From: Sarcocystis neurona
Lineage: Eukaryota > Apicomplexa > Conoidasida > Eucoccidiorida > Sarcocystidae
Direction: 5' to 3'
DNA length: 64,000 nucleotides
Assembly: GCA_000727475.1 (NCBI GenBank)
Contig: KL647298.1
Span: 1-64,000, forward strand
Shown: one piece after another, positions 11,639 to 25,000 of the stretch
Layout of the letters: each line of letters opens with the position of its first letter
Numbering within the stretch: position 1 is the first letter of the stretch
Notes under the pieces: generated by a model
Seen by the model: the letters and a program-made list of their open reading frames with translations, nothing else
Told to the model about the DNA's origin: nothing
The model's database searches: none
Program-made: the position numbers and the translations under genes

Positions 11639-14600
11639 TCACCCGCAGTAAAAAATGTTCTCCTTCGCTCTGTCGAGGTCGCTGCTGCTGCTGCTTTTTC
11701 CGATGCTGCTGCTGCTCTTTTTCTTCCTTCGTTGCTGCTGCTGCAGTGGACTCTGCTGCTGTTTTGATAGTGCGTCATCAAGCGAAGCTTGAGCAGACGC
11801 AGCAGCACATGCGCCTCTATCTCCGTCAGGAGCAGATGTAACAGCAGGAGCCGCAGCACCTTCGGCAGCAGAACGCTGCTTTTGTTCAAGCGCAGAGTCA
11901 GAAGTTCCAGGAGGAGCTGCAGCAGCTCGGGCAGCAGTAACAGAAGTACTTCCTGCTTCTACTGCTTCAAGAAGAACGCTTCCCCCCGCTGCTTGTCCTG
12001 CCGCTGCTGTTACTGCCGTTGCTGTTACTGCCGCTGCTGGCGCTGCTTCTCTTCCGATAGGGCTTTCTGTTGCAGAGAGCGGAGAGGAGAAAGCTTCTGC
12101 TGAGGGAGGGGCAGCAGCCGGCTGGACCTCCCTGGTCAGGGAAGCAGCCTCCCCGGCAGATGCAGCGGGATGACTACCCCTCGCAGCAGCAGCGAGAGGA
12201 GCTGCAGACGCAACGCACGTCGCAGCAGTCACGGCAGCAGAAGTGTGCGTCGGCACAGCGTCAGCAGAATCACCAGCAGCTTCGGCTACGGCAGCAGGAG
12301 GAATGCAAGCCGCATCAGCAGCCCTCGCAGGAGCACTTGCAGAAAAAACAGGCGTAATTACTGCATCAGCACCCTCCCCAGCAGCAGTAGCAATAGGCGT
12401 GGGGTCAGAAGGACTAGCGGCCAGGCCAGAGACAGCTGCTCCTGCAGCGGCCCCCTCTTCTTGTCTTTGCTGCTGCTGTTGCTGCTCTTGTTTCCTTCCT
12501 TCTTCAGAGCTCTGCAACTGCGTCGGCTGCTCAGACTGCTCCTGCTGCTGCGTTGGCGTCGTACAAACCGGCTGTTGCTGCTGCTGCTGCGATGGGCTTT
12601 GTCGCTCCTGCTGCTGCTGGGCAGAGGCGGCGTGGTCGCGCATGTCGACTGCAGCGGTGAGGCTCTCTGCTGCTGCCGCTGCTGCTGCTGCTTCGTCATC
12701 TATGACAATGAGCAGTCGTTGCTGCTCATCCGTCGCAGCCTCGGGCAACGCAGCAACAGCAGCAGCAGAGGGGAACGGATCCATGGCAGACTCAACAGAA
12801 GCATGCGCCTGCGTTGCACCTTGGCCAGAGCCGCAGACTTCAGTCGTGTTGCACGCAGCAGCAGCCGCGGATTGAAGAGACTGCCTCTTTCCTTTGTTCT
12901 CCTCCGCCTTCTGAACATCATCCTGCTGCTGAAGAGGCCCTTGTTGCTCTTTATGCAGGTCTTTCTGCCACTGCTCTTCCTCCCTGTTCTTGTTTTCTCG
13001 TTGCTGTTGCTGACGCTGTTCTTGTTCACCTTGCTGCGTGTCTTTCTTCCCGTCGTCTCCATGAAGATAATCCTGTTCCTGCTGGAGCTGCTGCTGTTGT
13101 GCGGTGTGCTGTTGCTGCTGTAAGGCGTGTTGTGGCCTCTGTCGCTGCTGCTCCTGCTGATGGTGCTGCTGCCGTTGCTGCTCCGACTCTGACTCCTGTT
13201 GTTGATGCCCCTGCTGCGGCTTTGTTTCTGCTGCAGCAGCAGGGGAGGCAGCCGGGCAGGAAGAAGGAGAAATCGAGGGACAGTCGCACGGCAACAGCTC
13301 TGCGGCCTGGTGCAAAGGAGCAGCAGCAGCAACACCATCTGCGTGCCCCGCTGCTTCTTCTTTCTCTGTTTTGTTGCTGACGCTGTTCTTGTCGCTGCTG
13401 ATTTTGCTCGGCTGCTCGCTGCTGCAGCAGTTCTTCTCTGCTGGTGAGCTTCTCTCTCCTTCTTCCTCCTGGCCCTTCCCGGAGACTGCCTCCTGCGTTC
13501 GGCGGGCCCCGTCACAGAATTCCTCCTCTGCTGTTGCAGCTGCTGTTTCTGCTGCTGCTGCTGTCGCTGGGGGAGGGGCCGCTATAGCTGCCGCTGCAGT
13601 TGCTGCTGCTGTCGTAGGATTTTCGGCTTCGGCGGAGAATGCGGCAGGGTCGACATGGGAGAGCAAGGACGGGCAAGGCATATCGTCGAGTGGGAAGCAG
13701 GGGGTGTCTTCTCCTGCAGCTGCATCTGCTACTGCTGTTGCTGCCACTGTTGCTGCTCCGCCGTCCTCTTCCGATAGAGGCCTCCCCTCGAGACATGCAA
13801 GAGCGCTTCTTATCGTCAGCACGCTGAAGAGAATCTGCTTGTCCGGCAGCAGCAGCTGCTGCTGCAGGCTGCGAAACTCTGTTTTTGCCTTTGCTGCCCG
13901 CTGCTCCTCTTGCTGCAGCTGCCCCAGGGCTGCCGCTGCCTCCTGCAACAAAGAGGAGGAACAAGAAACCTCCCCGAAGCTGCGCCGCCCATCGTTCCTC
14001 GTTCCGCGTATTGCAGCAGCTGCGCAAGCAGCACCAGCAGCACGTGACGCAGAAGAAGCAGCAGCAGCGACAGGGGAAGAGGAAGTAGCAGCAGGCGAGG
14101 TCCGGGAACGGGAGGGACAGAGATGCGTCCCTGTGGCTGCTGCTGCTTCTTCTTCTTCAGACGATGAGGAGGAGGAGGGAGCAGACAGAGGCTGCCCCAC
14201 AGCGGTTGCTGCAGCAGTAGCACAGCGGATGGAAGCGGCCGAAGATTGTCTTGCAGCAGCACCAGCAGCAGGAGGCAATGAAGAGACAGCAGCAGTCGGG
14301 CAACTGACGGCAGTGGCCTCAGCTGGCAACGACACTGCAGCAGATAACGGAGAGAGAGAAACAGCAGCAGGAGAATAACAGGTGGGGAAAAATGCGAGCA
14401 GAGGCCGAGGAACTTCTTCAAATAGAGCTTCAAGGGGCTGCACGTATGCGCCGCTGCGTACTTCTTCCTGTTCTCTATCTTCTCTTGCTGCTGCTACTGT
14501 AAGCGGGACGACTCCCGCTGGAGCTGCTGTTTTCGCTGCTACTGCTGCTGCTGTGGGGTTGGCTGCTGTTGCAGCAGGTATTGTGCGCGGTTCTCTTCCT

Positions 14601-15408
14601 GGGGACTCTACGGTTGTTGATGTTGCTGCCGCTGGCGCTGCTTCAGCTCGAGTGCTTGCTTCTTCCCCTGTTCCGGCTGCTGCGGCGCTTCCTGCTGCTG
14701 TTCCTCTTCTCCCTGTAGCTGCTGCACTCGCCGCAGTAGCAGCAGCAGCAGGGTGCGCACGCAACAGGTCAAGGGTGCGGCAACACTTTTCCTCTTCTTC
14801 CTCAGTGAGAAATTCTTCAGGAATGTCTAAAATTGGCGTTATCTCCTTCTTCTTGCTGCTGCTGCCGCTGCTGCTTTCCCAACAATTCTTCTTGATGCAG
14901 CCGGAAGTAAGCCAAGAAGAAGGTCTCGTGCATGCGTTTCCCTTCAACGAGGACCGATGCAAGTGCTGCTGCTGCCGGTGCTGCTGCTGCTGTCGTTGGG
15001 AAAGAAGCGTCTTCTCTGAGGCCTTTTCCTCCTTTTGTTCTTCTGCTGCTGTTGCACCTGCTGCTGCTGCTTCTGCGGCTTCGCCTCGAGGGTTGCTGCT
15101 GCTGCTGCTTGTGCAATTTCTTCTCGCGGTAAAAAGCGGCGGTTCGACCGCTGCTGCCCCTTTGAGAGCTACCGCCAAGTCAGCAGCAGCAACTGCAGCA
15201 GGAGCAGCAGTGCTATCGCTGCGCGCAGGTGTACGCGACGGCGAAGTCGACGGGAGTGAAAGTGTGGGGCATGGGTGGTATCGGGCGGCTTCTTCTTCTC
15301 CTTCTGCTGCAGCTTCGGCTGCAGCTTCTGCTGCTTCTTCGAGAAGTGTTGCTGCTGCGCATGCGTCTTCTGCTGCTGCTGCTGTTGCGAGAAGTGCTGC
15401 GGCCTCCA
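11639..15408 (-). CDS. Large Ala/Gln/Ser-rich exon of an unidentified protein
   Basis: A 1,250-codon open frame. Ordered islands sit inside homopolymer sequence: ITPILDIPEEFLTEEEEE, AYVQPLEALFEEVPRPLLAF and a coiled-coil-like LLQEAAAALGQLQQEEQRAA...TEFRSLQQQLLLPDKQILFSV. Long Gln and Ala blocks follow, with a short LLIVIDDE motif. The frame begins at GTG without an early Met, so an upstream exon is expected; the acceptor could be ttcatcag before 15408. No domain is recognised. The plus strand also shows open Leu/Cys/Ala frames here, but these are the antisense of the repeats. Confidence 0.6.
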
Positions 15409-16156
15409 CTGATGAAGGGAAGCTGCTGCAGCGCGACTCAAACTCCCCAGAGTCAACTGACAGGCAGCAACAGCAAAAGACCCAGGACCAACACGAGAGT
15501 GTACAGCAGAAGGAGCAGAAGAGACCAGCAGCAACAGGAAAAACAGCAGCTGCAGCAGCAGAGAGCAGCAGTGACAGGGGAAACAGCAGTAGCAGCAGCA
15601 GCAGAGAGCATCAGCAAGAGGAACGACAGCGGCAGCAACAGGAGAGACAGCCGGGGCAGAAGAGAGCAGCAATAATAGGAAGACAGCAGCAGCAACACGA
15701 AAGACAACAGCAGCAACGGGAAAGACAGCAGCCGCAGCAGCAACAGAACAGAGCAGCAGCAACAAGGAAGACAGCAGCAGCAACAGGAAAGACAACAGCA
15801 GCAACAGGAAGAAAAGCAAGAGCGACAGCAAGAAGAACAGCAGGAGAGCACGGCAGGAATGGGAACGGCATCGCAACGGCAGCAAAATAGATACAACTGC
15901 TTCCCAGTACAGATATACAGGAACGCGCACCCGTCTCGTGCGTATATGTAAGTGTCCTTCTTTCTGTCCCCCTTTTTTCTTCCTGACGAGTTCGAGATTT
16001 ATATATACACCTGCGGCACCAGCGCCGAAAGTATTCCATGAAACACACACTGGTATGTACATACGAAAGTCTGAATGTGGACATACACCTCCTTTCTCTC
16101 GTACACAGGCGCAGCAGGGTCGACGCGTCCAGCCAAGAGGCAACCCGCGCCAGTCG

Positions 16157-16195
<39 letters not shown>

Positions 16196-16311
16196 TCCCT
16201 CGCATCTCTATAAATATACATATACGTAGAGGCAGTCACATTAAAGAACACACACAAATGTTTAACACTTCGAATCGTTATTCATACACATATACACATA
16301 TACGTATATAC

Positions 16312-16650
16312 GGGGCCAGCGATGTATAGACGTAAGCATCAATTTCTGTAGTATTCGTATCCTTAAATATGTATCTGTACATATATACATACACGTATAT
16401 GTATAAATGGGGCCGGCCACGTATAGAAGTAAGTATCACCCTTTGCAAAACTCGTGTCTTCATATATGCATATGTGTATATGGGGGTAACCATGTCTACC
16501 AATATATATCAATGTCTGCAATATTCGTGTCTTCTTCACATCTATACATGGGGCTAGCCACGTAAACAAATACACATAGATGTACCGTATATTGTTGCAA
16601 GACTCGCATCTGCATATATATGTGTGTGTGGGGCGGGCCATGTGTCCAGA
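16312..16650 (+). repeat. Five-copy ~70-97 bp tandem repeat
   Basis: Units start with ggggccagcgatgtatag-like sequence at about 16312, 16409, 16482, 16550 and 16630. The first four contain a taagtatcac...ttcgtgtctt-like core. Confidence 0.85.
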
Positions 16651-16759
16651 CGAAGAAGAGAAAGTGAAAGTTGGTCTGCCTTTGTTGACCTCCGTTTCTC
16701 TTCTCTTCCGGTGTATGTACAGCGTGTTTGCAGATAATGGGCGGCACCACTCCGTTTTT

Positions 16760-16805
16760 TTACTGCCCCTTCCTCCAGATCCTCGAATTCGACGACCTGC
16801 TGCGT
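16760..16805 (-). CDS. Candidate short exon (QVVEFEDLEEGA)
   Basis: After acceptor gctgcacgcag the minus strand reads QVVEFEDLEEGA and then meets GTAAAA. It is a possible upstream exon of the Ala/Gln-rich gene. The plus strand is also open here, so this is only a hint. Confidence 0.2.
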
Positions 16806-16949
16806 GCAGCTGTATATGACTGTGGACACTTGGACGCAGTATTGCCGAGTTTGTATGGGAAAACACATACACACGCATATATACGTAGACACGTCCACGA
16901 ATAGATGTGTGGATAGTCGTGCGTTTAGTTTCCAGCTTTGAGTAGACAC

Positions 16950-17915
16950 CATGTAGACATGTAGACACGTACGCGCTGGACGCGTGTCTCTACCCCCACA
17001 AGTGTCCTGCGCGCATGCGGATGTAGTCAGCTAGCTACGCGCGTATATAAAGAGGGTTGATATGCGTCAGCAACAGCATCTATAAGAGACGCATAAACAA
17101 ATCGATAGAAAGGCCTTTCATATGTCCACAAAACATGCAGAGTCAGTCAAGATTTTATGTATCCCGTCTTGCAGGGGTATTCCTACATATATACATACGC
17201 AGTCAGCAGGAATATTGGTGGAAACTCTTAGGAAGATTCATACATCTACATATATATATTGGCAGCACGTACTACGCATATAAACTCCTAGGAAGAGTTA
17301 CACATCCATATACATTTATATATATATATATATATGTATATGTATACATACAGGCAATCAAAATGTCATATACGTATATACTCTTGGCAAGACCTACACA
17401 CACGTATTAGTGTATAACCCTACATATATATATACATATACAGGGGATCAATACGTTGCGGATATATGAACTCTTAGAGAGATTTACATACACATATATA
17501 TATATATATATGGATACACATATATTCATACATATATATATATACATGTGGACCCATGTGAAGCGTCCGCGGGTCCGTAAATGTACACACGTGTATATAA
17601 ATATGCGTGTGTATGAATATATATGTATGTGTGTGTATATAATTGCTGGCGTATATGTATATGTGTGTATGTATACGTGTAGGTGGCAACAGGAAGAGAG
17701 TCCCGTATACACACATATATGTATGCATGCGCATATATATATATATATGTATATATGTGGAGAGAGATAGGCACAGACATATACGGGGACATATATGGAT
17801 GTTTGTACGTGTATATGCTGCAGCATATGTGTGTCAACATATATAAATAGACAGGTATAGAAACGGCTTACACGTGTGTATATATATATGCATATATATA
17901 TATATATGTGGATGA
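16950..17915. repeat. AT-rich simple sequence downstream of the pseudophosphatase stop
   Basis: TATA/ACAT/GTGT microsatellite with short repeated phrases (gaaactcttaggaagattca-like, near 17220 and 17285). It probably holds the 3' flank of the pseudophosphatase gene. No polyadenylation signal is called because the AT-rich sequence makes it meaningless. Confidence 0.6.
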
Positions 17916-17919
17916 AGTT

Positions 17920-20617
17920 TCAGAGCAGATGACTAGAATGGGTAAGGCAAGTACCTCCTTCACTTGCAAGAGAGTCTCGAAGACAAAGTTCTTCCTCTGC
18001 TGCTGCGGATGCAACAAGTCCTTTTGCAGGAGCAGCAGCAGGATCCGCTGCAGCAGCAGCAGGGGAGGGAAGGGCACTAGAGAACTCCGCTGACGAGGAG
18101 AGCGTTGAAGGGAGAAGACGCTGCTGCTGCGGCGTGTGTTCCTGCGGTTTCTGTTGCTGCTGCTGCTGCTGCTCGCGCTGTTCTTCTGCTGCAGCGGGTG
18201 AGGGACGATCTTCCACCGCAGCGTCGAACAGTGGCGACGGCTCTTTTCGGGCAGCAGCAGCAGCAGGAGCAGGATCAGCCCTGAGGCGAGCAACAGCAGC
18301 AGCAGTTTGTGAAAGAAAACCGGTGACTGCTGTATGCAAGGAAACACTTGGCTCCTGGAGGGAGAGAGAGCCAGCAGCAGCAGCAGTTGGGAAGGGGAAA
18401 GCAGCCGACTGCGGAGGGGGCACAGCTGAAAGGGAGACTGCAGGAGCAACGGATTCTGCTTCGGCAGCAGCAGCAGCAGACAGGGCAGGCGAGAAACGGG
18501 GCCTAAGTGTATTTGCTGCTGCCTCTGCTGCGATTCTCCCGTCGCTGTCTGCTGCTGTCGTTCCAGCAGGAGCCGCAGCAGGCGGCCGGAAAGCCTCCGC
18601 AGCAGCGACGCAGGAGCTACCTGCGTTGTCGTTGCTGCGAAGGAAAAGTCGCGCAGGTGCCGGTGCTGCAGCGCGAAGCAGCAGAGCACCCGGGGTACGT
18701 GCAGCAGCAGCAGATGTATAAGCAACAACCGCAGCAGAAGGCAGAACAGCAGCGGGAGCGGCAGCAGACGGATATACAGCAGCAGCAGCAGATGCGTACG
18801 CAGCAGGAGGCAGGACGGCAGCGGGGGCAGCAGCAGAGGGATACACAGCAACAGCACTAGCAGCTGGAGGCCGAACGGCAGCAGGGCGAAGCGGAACAGC
18901 AGCAGGGGCAGCAGCGGACAGATACGCAACAGCAGCAGCAGAAGGCAGAACAGCAGCATGAGGATGAAGCGGAGCAGCAACGGCAGGGACAGCAGCACGC
19001 GGATATGCAACAGCAGCAGCAGCAGAAGGCAGAACAGCAACAGGGGGATGAAGCGAACCAGCAACGGCAGGAGCAGCGAAAGGCGGATAAGCAGCAGCAG
19101 CGGGGGGCAGAAGAGCAGCAGGACGCGAAGGTGGAGCAACGATTGAGAAATTAGCAGCAGCAGATTGTTCGAGCCAGTCCTGGTAACTGCTGTCGCTTGC
19201 TGCGACCCCTGCGGCATGTTCTCGTAGAAGAGCAGTAGCAGAATCAAGAGAAGACACAAGCGAAGAGTCAGAGGAACGGGGAAAGTTCCTTGCGGGAAGT
19301 GCTGCTGCCGTTGTTCCTTGATGCGTTGCAGCTGGCTGAGCTGCTGCAAATCCAAGTGCTGCTGTTGCTGTTGCTCTTTCTGCTGCTTCTGCGTAGTAAC
19401 TTGCTGCTCCCGGTACTGGCTCTCTGAGCCCTGCTACTGCTGCTGTTCTTGCTTCTCTGTTCGAGTGGATGGCTGCAGCTGCTGCAGCGCGTTCTTCTCC
19501 TCCTCCTTCTTCGAGTTGTCGAAACGCATAGCATGTAGTTGCTGCTGCGTCTGCTGCTGCTGGTGGTGTGGCTGCTGGTGGTGTGACTGCCGCTGTGTCT
19601 CTTGCTGCAGCTGGTTCGCTGCTGCTGTTGCTGTCTAGCCAGTAACGAGGATGCAGACCCGACCGGGTCGTCGCGGCAGCAGGCGCAGGAGGCGAGGAGA
19701 CTGCGGGAGAGTAGAGGCTGGCAGAAGAAGAAGAAGCAGTCAGAGGAAGCAGCAGGCGTGGCCTAAGCGGCGCAGCGCCGACTCCTGATTCTCCGTCTCT
19801 TTCTCCCTCTCCAACCGCAGCAGCAGCAGGCAGAGGAGGAGAAGAAGGCAGAGCAGCACCCGTAGGAAGACTACGAGGAGGGGCAGCAGCAGCAGGAGAC
19901 GTCCGAGCAGCAGCAGCAGCAGACGGAGAAGGCAGAAGGACGTGGGGTGGATATCTGTAGACGGCTGTGTGGAGCAGGCCTGCTGTATGCGGTGCAGCAG
20001 CAGCAGAAGGAAGTGTGACGGAAAACGGAGGAGGAAGAGGAGGAGGACGAGAAGCAGCAGCTGAAGCTGCGCGACACCGAGACAGCAGCTGGTGTTCCCT
20101 CTGTGCTGGGGCTAGCGCAGGACTGCAAGGGCTGCCCGTTGCTGCTGCTGCTCCTCCTGCTGCTGCAGGACTCTCTCCACTGGCATTTAAAATAAGAAGG
20201 TGGAGTGTGAGGTGCCGGACGCGATCGTGGACTTCCTTCTGCTGCTGTTGCTGCTGCTGTAAAAAAGACTGCCCCACATCTTCAGCTACCGCTCCTCCTA
20301 CTGCTCCTCCTGCTGCTCCTCCTGCTGCTGCTCCTGGTGCAGCTGTTGCTGTGTCCGTCTCATCCTCGAAGTAGACGTGCAACGCGGCCGCATCGCGGTG
20401 CCAGAGTCGCTCCGCCTGCTGCCGCGCAGCCACGTGGCCAGCAGAGGCAGCCGCGACGGAAGAAAAAGAAGAAGAGAAGGAGCAGAGGGTCAAGCAGCCA
20501 GACCCAGCGTCGTAGCGATAACCTTCTTCAACTATCTCTCGGCTCCGCACAAGCAGCCGCAGCCGATTCGACAAGAGAAATTGCTGCAGAAAACTTTCTC
20601 GCGTCCGTCTGCTGCAG
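17920..20617 (-). CDS. Pseudophosphatase exon 9: RSRE motif and Ala/Pro-rich C-terminal tail
   Basis: The acceptor is one of three overlapping CAGs (exon start 20617, 20611 or 20608, all phase 2). The exon begins ESFLQQFLLSNRLRLLVRSR-EIVEEGYRYD, matching the PPP block FL..N.L.L.IRSHE...EGY. The last metal-ligand His is Arg. The expected FSAPNYC region is replaced by CSFSSSFSSVAAAS. After WHRDAAALHVYFEDE the frame is a long Ala/Pro/Ser tail with degenerate YPSAAAPAAVLP-type repeats (about 18,720-19,120), a polyQ block, and a stop at 17920-17922. A GGAG|GTACTT donor-like site near 17,955 leaves the final residues uncertain. Confidence 0.7.
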
Positions 20618-21962
20618 CTGCACAACCACCCCACATCAGCAGCAGCAGCACAAAATGACAGCAGCAGCAACGCAGCAGCAGCAGCGCAGCAACTCCTGCA
20701 GCAGCGGCACAGCAACACCAACAGCAGCAGCAGCGGCACAGCAATAGCAGCAGCAGCAGCGCAGTAACAGCAGCAGGGCGGCAACTACTTTTTTCAAGTT
20801 GGTAGAAGCGGTGCAGCGGAAGACGGCGTCTGAGCAGCAGCAGCAGCACGAGCGAAGCAGGGTAGCAGTGTAACATGTATACACCTATCAAACAGCAGCG
20901 TGACAAGGCTGATGAAGAGCAGCAAGTAGCAGCAGCAGTTCATATCGCCTTTCTTCTGAGAGAGCGGCGCTGCAGCTCATTTAAACGAGCTTCCTTCTCT
21001 TCTCCCCTTCGCCCTGCGCCCATACTGTGAACGTGAATCCTTCTTCTTCTCCTCTAAAAAAGCTGATACGTCCCTCTCTCTCGCTCGCTTTCTGCTTTCT
21101 CTTTCTCTTGAGCTTCCTCTGTTTATCCGAAGTGGGAGGGCCCGTTAAGTAGGCGTGTGCACAGAGAAATACGAGAGAGTGCTGCACTGGGAAGAAGAAG
21201 CAGCAGCAACAGCAGCAACGGCAGGAACTACAAGAACGCGAGGAAGACACAGAGAGACAGACGCAGGAGGGGCCCGAAATATTTCTTTCGCTTCGAGCGA
21301 GATGGGAGGCACGTACCATAGCCACACCAGCCCGAAGTATATGAAGAGATGTGCATGCGACTGTCTACATACGGTAGAGAACATGTGTGTACACGTATGT
21401 AGCCAGGGAGTCGACGTAAACATAGAAATATGTACGTGTCTATAAATATTTGATGATATCTATATGTCTATGAATTTACACACAGAGTACGTGAAGAAAA
21501 GAATATGTGTCTATTTATATACATATATATATATATTCGTATATGTATACATGATGTTGTATATCTGCACATATATATATATGCACGTTGCCTATAGATA
21601 AGGGAATACGTGAATTTTTATATATATATATATATGTACACCTATACGTATGTGTATGGACGTCGCCTCTAGACAACGAGACACTTGTACACTTACGTGT
21701 ATATCTATATCTATATATATATGCAGGTTGTTTATAGATAAGGGCATACGTGTATATTTAAGTACCTTTTGATATATATATATATATATGTATGTATATA
21801 TGGGTATACGGGATGCTCTGTATTTAAGTGTGTATATACGTGTACACTGTAGGCACGATGTTCATAGACAAGGAGATACGTGTAGACTTGTGTATCTTTA
21901 GATATATATACATATATCTGTATATATATGGGTATATTCGCACACTATATTTCCACGTATTC

Positions 21963-22000
<38 letters not shown>

Positions 22001-25000
22001 GCGTATGTGGACGTTGTCTATAGATAGGGAGACACGTGTATACTTACGTAACTTTAGATATACATACATATCTTTACATAAATATATATATGTGTATCTG
22101 GCGCTCTATATTTGGACGTATCTATCTATCTATCTATCTATCTATATATATATATATATGGACGTTGTCTATAGATAGGGGGATAGGTGTATGTGTATAT
22201 ATATATGTATATATGGGTGTACAGGGTGCTATACACTTGTACCTATCTATGTATGTATATGTATGTGTATGGACGTTGTGTATAGATAAGGAGATACACG
22301 TACACTTACGTATACTCATATATATGTGTGTGTGTGTGCCCGTGTTCTACAGATAAGGAAGTATGTGTATATAAAGGTCAGTTTGTCGCATCTGCCTTTG
22401 TCCCATGTCTACTTTTCCATGTCTACTTTTCCATGTCTACTCTTCCATGTCTCCTTGTGGTGGATAACGAAGACACGTCAGCGCCTTGCTGCTTGGGGCG
22501 TGACGTGCATGCAGCGACCGCTTCCTCACGTTGACGCCAACAGAGAGGGTGGCAGAAGAGAAAAAAAGTGACGCAGAAAGAAGGGGAAGCGAGACAAGAA
22601 AGGGGCAGAAAGTGGACAAGAAAGGGAGGACTTCAAGAGACGGGCAGCGGGAAAACGAGGAGGAAACGCGAGACAGACGGAGAAGCGCTTTGAAGAGAGA
22701 CGGGAAGGGACGGAGACGGAGACAGCTGGACAGCAAAGGGAGACACGAAGGGGGGAGACGGGAAGAAAAACGAGGAGGGCAGCAACGAAAGGGGCGCCGG
22801 AATACTCAGACAGAAGAATTGCAAGGCTCTCTTCCTCGAGCTCGTCTGCTTCTTAGCAATGGGCGTCTGTCCCTCTGCGAGGTTAGCGATGTGCCCGCCG
22901 AACAAATCGCATGCGTTTTCGGTGGACGGGAGAAAGCTGCTGCCGTTCTCGCCAGCAGCACGAGGGCCCCCGCTGCGAGAAAACGCCTCCTAGTTCGGTG
23001 CAGTGCAGAAGCTGCTGCTCGCCCGACGCGTGCTGCTGCTGCTGCCACAGGTGAAGCAGCAGCACCACACGCCTCCCCCTGCAGGCCGTCGCTGTCGAGA
23101 AGTGACGTCTGCAGCTGCGTCGTTGCTGCTGCTGCTTTTGCTGAAGCTGCTGCTGGTGGGTGTGTTGCCTCCCCTGCGGCTGCTGCAGTTCCTTCTTCTC
23201 CACATGCTGGGGGTATATTCGCCTGTGGTGTGCCCTGCCGCCTCCACCTGTGCTGCTGCTGTTGCCGTTGGTGTTGCTGTTGCTGCTGGTGCTGTTGCTT
23301 TTGCGTTGGCTGCTTGGGTGATGACTGCACGTTTTGCATGAATAGAGAACGACGAAGGGAAGAAGAAGTGGGAAGGGGTAATCGAGCTTACCTGAAAACA
23401 TCCGATTCTTGAGAAGAGGGATGCGATCTGGGGAGAGCAACGTCTGCGCTGCTGTTAGTGCTGTTGCTGCTGCTGTTGCAGTTCTCTGCCGAGAAGTACT
23501 CGACGCGCTTCAAAGTCGATGCGTGCAGCTCTCCTTCCTCTTCTTGGCCAGATACCTGCTGCTGCCGCTGCCACTGCTGCCGCTGCCACTGCTGCTGCTG
23601 CTGCCACTGCTGCTGCTGCTGCCATTGCTGCTGCTGCTGCTGTTGTTGCCATGGCTGCTGCTGCTGCTCAGGGTCGGAGAAGAGGCAGTCAAGAACAGGG
23701 CCGAGAACGGGAGGGCTGCCGTCTCCTGGTGTTGCTCGCACACGCAGCAGCAGCAGACACACGCATGTCCAGAACCGGCGTGGAGGAAGGGCAAATGCGT
23801 GGAAAATTCACGGAGAGAAAGGCCTTTCTTTTCTTCGAGTTGGCACTCGCAAGTAGACGCCCTCATTCAGGAAAAAGAAAAACTACTTTGTAGAGATGTG
23901 CAAGGACAGGGAAGGAAGCGCGGTACACAAGTGTCACTGGGGATGACGCAGGTGGACGCATGCACCTCCCCACACACGTGCTTTCGAAGAAAATAGTGGC
24001 CAGTTGAATGTTGCCACCCCCCGCTGACAAGAAGCCTGCATGCACAGGGAAGGAAAGGAAGACTGAGGAAGAAATCTCCACAGAAAACAGCAAAGGACAC
24101 TACTGTATGAATGGGAAGTTTTGTGTTGATGCACGTCTTCTTGGCGAGCGCGAGAGGGGCCGTGTTCCTGCAGCAGCCGCAAAGAATTCGGTGAGGAAAA
24201 GGAGAAGCAAAAGAGGGAGCAGCGGAGAAGAGGAGACGAGGGAGACAGGGAGAGAAAAGGAAGAGCAGCGCATCAGCAGGAAGAACGGCAACACAGTGAG
24301 GGGCAGCAGCAATCGCAGCAGGAGGAGCAGCAGGGAAAACAGCAGCAGCACAAAAGTGGAAGGAGCAGACGTGAACAAACGACAGCAACACGAGAGGAGA
24401 AGGAGCAGCCGCAAGAACAGCAACAGCAGCAAAGAGATCGCCTACACGAAGAAGAACACCAGCAACAGCAGCAGCAGCAACAGGAGAAATGGAGCAGCCG
24501 GAAGAACAGCAGCAGCAAGAAGGAGGTAGACAACGGGGGATGGGGAGGAAGGAGGAAAATAAGCGGCAGCAACAAAAGGCCGCCCCGCGGTCGTCAACAG
24601 CTGAAACGGAAGCAGCGCTATTGCTGCATCAACTGTAGCACCCTGTAGGAGCAGCAGCACCATCAAAACCTAGGATCGGCGGCAGCAGCACCGGCGACAG
24701 CAGAAACGGCAGCAGCAGCAGGTGCAGAAGTCCTAGGAGCGGCAGCAGCGGCATCGGTAGCAGGAAGAGGAGGAGGAGCACCAGCAAGAGCAGCAAGGGG
24801 AGCAGGTGCAGCGGCGGCAATGGGAGTGGGAGCAGCAGGACTACGGGCAACAGCAGCAGGGGCAGCAGGTGCAGCGGTAACAGTAGCAGCAACAGAAGGT
24901 GGGGAAGGGAGGCGAAGGACGCAATTTGCAGGGGAGTGTACCGGCGTGAGGCGGTCGTATTTTTATCGGCTTTCGAATATTTCTCAGCTGCGCGATAGAT

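Noticed and set aside
14382..15890. 502-codon plus-strand ORF rich in Ala/Ser/Gln
   Set aside because: Its first two thirds are antisense to the better supported minus-strand exon. The remainder is CAG repeat that fits a CTG-rich sense-strand intron.
22531..23412. 293-codon plus-strand charged ORF
   Set aside because: A homopurine tract followed by the antisense of CAG repeats; it conflicts with the minus-strand pseudophosphatase model.
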